64,000 nucleotides of DNA from Nitrospirota bacterium (GTDB taxonomy: Bacteria; Nitrospirota; Thermodesulfovibrionia; UBA6902). This document shows positions 58,031-64,000 of this stretch, in pieces. The first letter of the stretch is position 1. The number at the start of each line of letters is the position of its first letter. The translations under genes and the position numbers were made by a program. The DNA is taken from contig JACRPZ010000068.1 in assembly GCA_016222905.1 (NCBI GenBank), positions 1 through 64,000 on the forward strand, given 5' to 3'. Under the pieces are notes generated by a model. The model saw only the letters and a list, made by a program, of their open reading frames with translations. It ran no database searches and was not told the DNA's origin.

Positions 58031-58901
58031 GAATGAATCAGTTCTGGACGCTGCAGCTGAAGGCATTTTGGGTTTAGATACCAAAGGGCATCATACATTT
58101 GTAAATCCTGCCGCTGCAAGAATACTCGGATATTCTGTTGAAGAACTTATCGGGAAGAGGTCTCATGAATTATGGCATTATAAAAAACCGGATGGAAGCC
58201 CTCGCCCGGTTGAAGAATGTCCTATATATGCAACGTTAAAAAATGGAGCGGTTCACCATGAAACCGGGGATGTCTTCTGGAAGAAAGACGGGAGCAGTTT
58301 TCCAGTTGATTATACAAGCACACCAATTATTGAACAGGGAAATGTTATGGGAGCAGTTGTAGTTTTTAGTGATATTGCCGAAATGATGGCGTTAAGAGAA
58401 GAACTGGAAAAACTTTCAATTACCGATGCCCTTACGGGCTTTTATAATCGCAGGGGATTTTTAGCTTTCGCGACGCCAAAGTTGAAGCTTTCTCTTAGGA
58501 AAATGGAGAAGATATTATTGATTTACGCGGACATGGATAACCTGAAGGCGATCAACGATAACTATGGTCATCAGGAAGGGGATAAGGCATTGGCTGAAAC
58601 AGCAAATATATTGAAGAGCACATTCAGGGAAACGGATGTTCTTGCCCGGCTCGGTGGAGATGAATTTGCCATTCTGGCAATAGATGCCTGTGATGAAAAG
58701 GTCATTCAGGAGCGTATTCAAAAAAATATGGACGCATATAACAAAAATGTAAATCCCGTTCATAAATTATCTATGAGCATTGGCGTAGTCTGTTATGACC
58801 CGGGAAAACCATCTACGTTAGATGATTTACTAAGCAAGGCAGACGCATTGATGTATGAAAACAAGTTGAGCAAAAAAAATAATGGCCAGGAAGCTGGATA
58901 A
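58023..58901 (+). CDS. PAS-GGDEF diguanylate cyclase (output half)
   Basis: 292 residues. A PAS domain (about 5-120, VLDAAAEGILGLDTKGHHTF, GAVVVFSDIAEM) is followed by a GGDEF domain (about 130-290: ITDALTGFYNRRGFLAFATP, ADMDNLKAINDNYGHQEGD, RLGGDEFAIL). The active GGDEF motif is intact; an RxxD inhibitory site is present in the region before it only if ARL counts, so product inhibition is uncertain. It makes cyclic di-GMP. Its start ATG overlaps the upstream stop by 8 nt and has no own ribosome site. Confidence 0.87.
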   Translation: MRKNESVLDAAAEGILGLDTKGHHTFVNPAAARILGYSVEELIGKRSHELWHYKKPDGSPRPVEECPIYATLKNGAVHHETGDVFWKKDGSSFPVDYTSTPIIEQGNVMGAVVVFSDIAEMMALREELEKLSITDALTGFYNRRGFLAFATPKLKLSLRKMEKILLIYADMDNLKAINDNYGHQEGDKALAETANILKSTFRETDVLARLGGDEFAILAIDACDEKVIQERIQKNMDAYNKNVNPVHKLSMSIGVVCYDPGKPSTLDDLLSKADALMYENKLSKKNNGQEAG

Positions 58902-59037
58902 CCTCTTCCGTGCTGATCTCATCTATCCTATCTGGTACATTCGCAGCCAAAAGCTCGCGCTTTTCGAGGAACTTAAAAAAAATTATATTGATTTTTTTGA
59001 GCTCAGTTTATTAAAATTAAGTCCTGTTACAAAATAA
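58882..59037 (+). CDS. Small ORF, 51 residues, unknown
   Basis: ATG 58882 lies inside the end of the GGDEF gene in another frame; stop TAA 59035-59037. It reads MARKLDNLFRADLIYPIWYI and RSQKLALFEELKKNYIDFFE, amphipathic and aromatic. A ribosome site is weak (GAGCAAAAAAAAT). It could be a small protein or a remnant; I recognise nothing. The interval 59038-59113 holds only the leader of the next gene. Confidence 0.3.
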   Translation: MARKLDNLFRADLIYPIWYIRSQKLALFEELKKNYIDFFELSLLKLSPVTK

Positions 59038-59113
59038 AACGGACGTGCTTCAAATTGAAGCGGTTTGTCTTGCCAATAATTTTTAACGTTTTTTATAAAA
59101 GGAAGGCCTAATA

Positions 59114-60088
59114 ATGCTACTAAAAACACTCAAAACTTCAAAGGTTGTGATCTCTTTAATAGTATTCCTGATCTTGATCGCGGGAACTGTTACCGTATTC
59201 GCTTCAGCTGAAGCCGTCGCTCCCCCGATTGCAAATTCAAATGTTGCATGGTGGGTCTGGCCGCTGGTTTTGTTTGTTGTAACATTTGTCCTCGGTATCC
59301 TTGCAGTTTTGGGCGGAGTTGGGGGCGGAGTTTTGTTCGTGCCGATTGTCGGCGGATTTTTCCCTTTCAATATCGATTTCGTCAGAGGCGCCGGGCTGCT
59401 CGTTGCTCTTGCCGGGGCGCTTGCGGCAGGGCCAGGGCTCTTGAAGAGAAACCTCGCAAGCCTGCGTCTCTCTTTGCCGGTTGCGTTAATTGCATCATCT
59501 GCTGCCATAGGGGGAGCTATGATCGGGCTGGCACTTAAGCCTAATGTCGTTAATATACTCCTGGGTGCGACTATACTTTTCATCGTACTCATCATGGCTA
59601 CTGCCAAGAAGTCCGACTTCCCGATTGTGCCCAAGCCTGACAACCTCTCTCAGAGCCTTGGGATCATGGGTATATACAGGGAAGAGTCTCTTGGCAAGGA
59701 TGTAGAGTGGACTGTTCATAAGACGCCGATAGGACTTGCGCTGTTCGTCATAATCGGTATTATGGCAGGTATGTTTGGCCTTGGCGCAGGCTGGGCTAAT
59801 GTTCCCGTTTTAAACCTGCTCATGGGCGCTCCTCTGAAAATTTCTGTTGCCACGAGTAAATTCCTGCTTTCTATCACCGACACGTCAGCGGCCTGGGTCT
59901 ACCTGAACCAGGGCGCGGTGCTTCCAATGATCGTAGTGCCTTCAATCGTGGGTATCATGCTCGGTTCTATGGTGGGTGTAAAGATACTTGCAAAGGCAAA
60001 ACCAAAGGCCATCAAATGGATGGTTATCGGGCTTTTACTTTTCGCAGGCTTAAGGGCTTTGTTAAAAGGACTTGAGATTTGGAAATAG
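59114..60088 (+). CDS. TSUP (TauE/SafE) family permease, second copy
   Basis: 324 residues, an N-terminal extra helix (SLIVFLILIAGTVTVFASAE) and then about eight TSUP helices. The repeated motif is GILAVLGGVGGGVLFVPIVG and again GIMAGMFGLGAGWANVPVLN. It exports or imports small sulfur anions or related substrates. It starts the second TSUP-small membrane-Usp cassette. AAGGAAGG precedes the ATG. Confidence 0.88.
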   Translation: MLLKTLKTSKVVISLIVFLILIAGTVTVFASAEAVAPPIANSNVAWWVWPLVLFVVTFVLGILAVLGGVGGGVLFVPIVGGFFPFNIDFVRGAGLLVALAGALAAGPGLLKRNLASLRLSLPVALIASSAAIGGAMIGLALKPNVVNILLGATILFIVLIMATAKKSDFPIVPKPDNLSQSLGIMGIYREESLGKDVEWTVHKTPIGLALFVIIGIMAGMFGLGAGWANVPVLNLLMGAPLKISVATSKFLLSITDTSAAWVYLNQGAVLPMIVVPSIVGIMLGSMVGVKILAKAKPKAIKWMVIGLLLFAGLRALLKGLEIWK

Positions 60089-60120
60089 GAACAATAGGTT
60101 AGTTAAATAAGGAGAATAAA

Positions 60121-60564
60121 ATGAGTAATGACAGGACAAAGGCATCTGAAGAACAAATTATATACGCTAATATTTTAAACAAAGGGATGTGGTTTGGACT
60201 GGCACTGCTTGTAATCACCTTCATTATCTATATGTCCGGGATGCTGCCAAGTCATGTGCCTATCGAAGAACTTTCTAAAACACCTCCGGGATCCGAGGTG
60301 CCGTACTGGGGAATGAGGGCTCATGAGTTCAATATTGCTTTCAATATACCCACAGGCTGGGGATGGACTGCTCTGGCAGGTAAAGGAGACTATCTGAATT
60401 TCGTAGGTATCGCAATATTGGCGGGGCTGACAATCTTATGTTATCTTGCGATACTCCCGATACTGATAAAAAAGAAAGATACCCCATACGTGATCATAGC
60501 GATACTTGAGGTCGCTGTGCTGGCGCTTGCCGCAAGCGGCATCCTCAAAGTGGGAGGGCACTAA
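60121..60564 (+). CDS. DUF1634-like membrane protein
   Basis: 147 residues with three to four hydrophobic segments (GLALLVITFIIYMSGMLPSH, FVGIAILAGLTILCYLAILP, YVIIAILEVAVLALAASGIL). The N-terminal part is soluble and acidic. DUF1634 genes commonly sit beside TSUP permeases and are assumed to be accessory subunits; that is context, not proof. GGAG precedes the ATG. The Usp gene starts 1 nt after its stop. Confidence 0.8.
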   Translation: MSNDRTKASEEQIIYANILNKGMWFGLALLVITFIIYMSGMLPSHVPIEELSKTPPGSEVPYWGMRAHEFNIAFNIPTGWGWTALAGKGDYLNFVGIAILAGLTILCYLAILPILIKKKDTPYVIIAILEVAVLALAASGILKVGGH

Positions 60565-60565
60565 A

Positions 60566-61456
60566 ATGGCACAGTTCTGTCCGGCAACAAAGCTCGAAAA
60601 ACTGCTTTTATCTACAGACGGCTCTGAATTCGGCGAAGGCGCGATAAGAGAAGCGATAAAACTTGCAAAGACATGTTCGAGCAAGCTTCTCGCCATCTAT
60701 GTAATTGAGACTAATCCAGAATATGAGACCATCGCCCCCAAGCTTGTTGAGAAGGCTGAAAAAGAGGCGAGGCAGCATCTTGAAGCAGTAAAAGAGAGGG
60801 CATCAAAAGAAGGGGTTGACTGCGAAATAATCGCGCGGCAGGGAGAAGACCCGTTCAAATATATTATTGAAGAGGCATCAAAGAATCAGGCCGGTCTGAT
60901 AATAACCGGAAGGCGCGGGAGAAAAGGGCTCAAGAGGCTTATGATGGGCAGTGAAACCGCAAGAATAATAGGCCATGCCCCTTGTAATGTTCTCGTGGTT
61001 CCTCGTGCGGCTAATATTGAATTTAACAGGATAATTGTAGCTACAGACGGTTCAAAATACAGTGAAGTGGCTGTGCGCGAAGCCATCGGCATTGCAAAAC
61101 GCTGCGGCTCCACTCTTTTTGCAATTTCCGTTGTTCCTTCCGATGCTTCATCGCCGTTTGATATTGTTCATACTGAAATGATGAAGGAAGACATTGCAGA
61201 AAAAGAACTGAAAATGGCGGAATGCACAATAAGGGATTTCAAAGAAGCTTCTGCAAAAGAAGGAGTTTCAGTTACAGGGCTTATTTATTCAGGCAAACCT
61301 TTCGAGGCTATCATAAATACAGCTAAAGAAAAGAGGGCTGACCTTATAGTTGTAGGAAGTCACGGAAGAACAGGTATTTCAAAACTTCTCATGGGAAGCG
61401 TGACTGAAAGGGTCATCGGCCTTGCCGAGTGTGCGGTCTTAGTCGTGAAAAGCTGA
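60566..61456 (+). CDS. Tandem-domain universal stress protein
   Basis: 296 residues from ATG 60566 with GGGAGGG 8-10 nt upstream; a start 20 codons earlier overlaps the DUF1634 gene and is rejected. Two Usp domains: KLLLSTDGSEFGEGA with the first ATP loop GRRGRKGLKRLMMGS, and RIIVATDGSKYSEVAV with GSHGRTGISKLLMGSVTERV. It parallels the protein at 1809-2663 in size and layout and likewise follows a TSUP gene. It may sense nucleotide state and adjust the permease; this is inference. Confidence 0.93.
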   Translation: MAQFCPATKLEKLLLSTDGSEFGEGAIREAIKLAKTCSSKLLAIYVIETNPEYETIAPKLVEKAEKEARQHLEAVKERASKEGVDCEIIARQGEDPFKYIIEEASKNQAGLIITGRRGRKGLKRLMMGSETARIIGHAPCNVLVVPRAANIEFNRIIVATDGSKYSEVAVREAIGIAKRCGSTLFAISVVPSDASSPFDIVHTEMMKEDIAEKELKMAECTIRDFKEASAKEGVSVTGLIYSGKPFEAIINTAKEKRADLIVVGSHGRTGISKLLMGSVTERVIGLAECAVLVVKS

Positions 61457-61719
61457 TTAAAAAAAGCCGTTGACGGCATGTATTTAAGCGCGAGTTGAGA
61501 TCGGATATCTCTTCCTTCCAACCTTCTTCCCAAATCTTTAAATAATGACCATTCCTTACCCCACCGTTATTGCAATACACTTCCACTGAATCTGTTTTAT
61601 AGATTATATTTTATTATATGAATGCTATAATATTATGATTGCAACATCAAAAATATAGCATGATAAGCATTTGCAGATTTTATATTCAAGCTTTCTGAAA
61701 TAAATTAGAGGTTTCCAGA

Positions 61720-63384
61720 TTGGCAATTAATTCACGATTTAATTCTGATAACAACGTCCGATTATCTAATAAACCAGCTCTTCAATTCTCTATTGTATTT
61801 TTTTTGCTCATAACGGCTTTTGCCGTCAGGCTCTATCATATAAATAGACCTCCTTTAGACTTTTCACCCATCCGGCAATATCAAAATGCTCATATCATAA
61901 GAGGCCTATATTTTGAGAAAAATGAGTCTATCTCTGAATCAAGAAAAAATATTGCAAAACTTAATATGGAGAGAATGGGATTGCTCCTGGAACCCAGAAT
62001 TATTGAAAATATCTCAGTCTTTGGTTATCGAATTACGGGGGGGGAGCATTTATGGATTCCCAGAGCATTATCATCAGTATTCTGGGTTGTTGGCGGCTTC
62101 TTTTTATATTTAATGGCAAGAGCAATTTTATCTCCCGGGAGCGCATTGTTTTCTATTGTTTTTTATCTCTTTCTTCCTTATGGTATTTTGGCAAGCAGAA
62201 GCATCCAGCCTGACCCGCTGATGATAATGATGATGCTAATTAGCATTTACAGAATTTTGAAATACGACGAAAATCCGTCTCAAATAAATCTTATTGCAGC
62301 CGCAATTGTAACAGCAATCGCAATGATAGTTAAACCATACTGTTTTTTTATGATATTCGGCGCATTCTTCTCATTGGCTGTTCTGAAAAAGGGATTTTGG
62401 AAGGCAATATTTCAAAGAGACACCCTTATTTTTACTCTTATAATAATTATGCCGACAGTCAGTTATTACGTTTATGGTCTGCTGTCCAATGTTGGTTTTA
62501 TAGGAGAACATGCCAGGGGCAGCTTTCTCCCGCATCTTGTTTTATCCCCCTCTTTCTGGAGCGGGTGGCTTTCCATGATCAGAGACGTAATGGGGTATAT
62601 AGCTTTCTTTTTAGCGATCATCGGGCTTTTTATAATTAAACGTGGACGACCTAAAGCGCTGCTGCTGGGGCTATGGATCGGGTACTTTTTATTCGGATTG
62701 TCAGCTACTTTTCAAATACATACACACAACTATTACACCATGCCATTTATTCCAATTGTTGCTATATCTCTTGTGCCTGTATTTGAAATGACAATGAACC
62801 GCCATACCGCTCTGTTATCAGCGCGTTTAAAAATATTTGTTTTAATATTTGTTCTATTTATTACTCTTCTTGGTTTAAGTTTGAGCAAAGTAAAGTTGCC
62901 TTTAAAGAACGGTCTTTCTGAATATAAAAATGAGCTTAAAACCGCGGCCGCTTTCATCGGGATTAATCCTGAATTTGGCAAATTTGTGAGCGATGATTTT
63001 GAAAAAAGAATCGAAATATCACAAGAAATCGGAGAACGCGTTGGACACAGCTCCAGTACCATTTTTCTGGATCCCTATTTTGGAAGAGTTATTGCATATT
63101 ATGGGGAATTCTCCGGATTGCCATGGCCTACGAGTGAATCTTTATATGAGCGCAGATTAAGAGGCACGAAAGTTCCTGATATTAAAGAAGATTTCACATC
63201 TGAAAATATTACAATTTTATATCAGGGGAAATTCATAAAATACTCTTCCGACTTTTTTATTATAACAGCATTTGATGAGTTCGATAGACAAGCGGACTTA
63301 AAAGATTTTCTTAAATCACATTTTCCTGTATTTGCCCAGAGTGATGAATATTTGATTTTTGATTTAAGAAAAATGCACAAATAG
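61720..63384 (+). CDS. ArnT-like GT-C membrane glycosyltransferase
   Basis: 554 residues, about 11-12 hydrophobic segments and a soluble C-terminal part of about 140 residues. The N-terminal helix ends in RLYHINRPPLDFSPIRQYQN, where the Asp fits the catalytic loop of PMT/ArnT-type transferases. It moves a sugar from a polyprenyl-phosphate donor to lipid or glycan on the outer face. Start is TTG 61720 with AGAGG 8 nt upstream. The preceding 264 bp (61457-61719) show no gene or repeat. The following gene is a sugar aminotransferase, so this begins a surface-glycan locus. Confidence 0.8.
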   Translation: MAINSRFNSDNNVRLSNKPALQFSIVFFLLITAFAVRLYHINRPPLDFSPIRQYQNAHIIRGLYFEKNESISESRKNIAKLNMERMGLLLEPRIIENISVFGYRITGGEHLWIPRALSSVFWVVGGFFLYLMARAILSPGSALFSIVFYLFLPYGILASRSIQPDPLMIMMMLISIYRILKYDENPSQINLIAAAIVTAIAMIVKPYCFFMIFGAFFSLAVLKKGFWKAIFQRDTLIFTLIIIMPTVSYYVYGLLSNVGFIGEHARGSFLPHLVLSPSFWSGWLSMIRDVMGYIAFFLAIIGLFIIKRGRPKALLLGLWIGYFLFGLSATFQIHTHNYYTMPFIPIVAISLVPVFEMTMNRHTALLSARLKIFVLIFVLFITLLGLSLSKVKLPLKNGLSEYKNELKTAAAFIGINPEFGKFVSDDFEKRIEISQEIGERVGHSSSTIFLDPYFGRVIAYYGEFSGLPWPTSESLYERRLRGTKVPDIKEDFTSENITILYQGKFIKYSSDFFIITAFDEFDRQADLKDFLKSHFPVFAQSDEYLIFDLRKMHK

Positions 63385-63484
63385 ACTCATATATATGTTA
63401 GTGTTTTGTTATTATAGTCATGATAAATGAAGGCTGTTCAATTTTTTTAACTACAGGACGTACAAGCATAATTTTCCAATAATT

Positions 63485-64000
63485 GTGAATTTCTTCAATA
63501 CTCATATCTCAGAAAAGTCAATACAATTAGCATCTGACACATTGAAATCAACATATGTCAGCGCCGGGCAATTGGCTGACATATTCGAAAAAAAACTTGA
63601 AGAAGAACTTGGATTGGCAAATCCTGTAACATTAAACAGTGGAACCTCAGCGCTCTATCTTGCTCTGGCAGTTGCCGGAGTTAAACCAGGAGATGAGGTT
63701 ATTGTCCCGGCACAGACTTTTATAGCAACCGGCCTTTCGGTTTTAATGCATTACGCAAAGCCGGTGTTTGCAGATATTCAGTACAGAACAGGCAATATTG
63801 ATCCAGACTCAATCAGACATAAAATTACTGCTAAAACGAGAGCGATAATCCCTGTTCATTGGGGGGGCTATCCATGCGACCTTGATGAGATTAACGAAAT
63901 AGCCAGAGAAAATAATCTGGCGGTTATTGAAGATGCAGCGCATGCTTTAGGCGGAACTTATAGAGGAAAGCCTATCGGCGCAATATCACGATTCACGGCT
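63485..64000 (+). CDS. DegT/DnrJ/EryC1/StrS sugar aminotransferase (partial, right edge)
   Basis: 172 codons in the window, frame open to the last base. Start is probably GTG 63485. It reads TYVSAGQLADIFEKKLEEEL, VTLNSGTSALYLALAVAGVK, PGDEVIVPAQTFIATGLSVL, ITAKTRAIIPVHWGGYPCDL and VIEDAAHALGGTYRGKPIG, all diagnostic for PLP-dependent DegT-family enzymes that aminate keto-sugars. The PLP-binding Lys lies beyond the edge. It could act on a 4-keto sugar such as the product of the dehydratase at 38778. Confidence 0.93.
   Translation, partial: MNFFNTHISEKSIQLASDTLKSTYVSAGQLADIFEKKLEEELGLANPVTLNSGTSALYLALAVAGVKPGDEVIVPAQTFIATGLSVLMHYAKPVFADIQYRTGNIDPDSIRHKITAKTRAIIPVHWGGYPCDLDEINEIARENNLAVIEDAAHALGGTYRGKPIGAISRFTA

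Noticed and set aside
1-64000. CRISPR arrays, rRNA and tRNA genes
   Set aside because: No regularly spaced repeat-spacer pattern, no rRNA-like stretch and no tRNA-like GTTCGA arm in a cloverleaf context was seen by eye; a covariance-model scan would be decisive.

Overview
The window looks like a chromosome segment of a Gram-negative, probably anaerobic or microaerobic environmental bacterium. TonB, an outer-membrane B12 receptor, a periplasmic DsbC-like protein and a periplasmic c-type cytochrome show the diderm envelope. Paralogous RRHEKN-type sensor kinases, sigma-54 regulators, DsrE and TSUP/universal-stress cassettes suggest Nitrospirota or a Desulfobacterota-like lineage. That placement is a guess from family resemblance; there is no rRNA or other marker here.

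Layout. 1-4.8 kb: edge of a transposase gene, a sensor kinase, and a five-gene minus-strand operon (UspA-like protein, two small proteins, TSUP permease, tandem UspA). 5-19 kb: a cation/proton antiporter, a TPR lipoprotein-like secreted protein with a SecD-like domain, DsrE, a zinc alcohol dehydrogenase, and a signalling block (a kinase with Asp in place of the phospho-accepting His, an NtrC-type pair, an OmpR-type pair), then DUF1003 and DedA membrane proteins. 19-23 kb: a nucleotidase, a DsbC-like protein, a TlpA-like thioredoxin with an in-frame UGA in its active site followed by a hairpin (very likely a selenoprotein), and Kup. 23-32 kb: accessory DNA with an AAA ATPase gene between duplicated yjbQ tails, a hicAB operon whose toxin has a nonsense codon, a brnTA module between duplicated 3' ends of a radical SAM gene, a relBE-type pair, and recQ. 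32-42 kb: a cytochrome and an AT-richer envelope/acylation region (membrane protein, DUF35-hydroxyacyl-CoA dehydrogenase fusion, thiolase, SGNH esterase, HGSNAT-like acyltransferase, sugar-nucleotide dehydratase, DltD-like SGNH protein, MBOAT).

42.5-53.4 kb is a coherent cobalamin locus: riboswitch plus terminator, btuFCD; second riboswitch, btuB, tonB, cobU, cobT, cobS, cobC, cbiX, cbiE and an HD hydrolase. It covers uptake and nucleotide-loop assembly with only fragments of ring synthesis. 53.4-64 kb: an HTH/Zn-ribbon regulator, a DRE-TIM aldolase, IS3 and PIN-toxin debris, pyruvate kinase, a two-part PAS/GGDEF diguanylate cyclase, a second TSUP-DUF1634-tandem Usp cassette, an ArnT-like glycosyltransferase and the start of a DegT aminotransferase running off the right edge.

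The most interesting items are the UGA-containing TlpA protein with its SECIS-like hairpin, the DUF35-dehydrogenase fusion beside a thiolase and acyltransferases (a possible dedicated 3-hydroxyacyl supply for surface glycan decoration), and two small accessory modules each framed by a duplicated gene 3' end. No rRNA, tRNA or CRISPR array was recognised.
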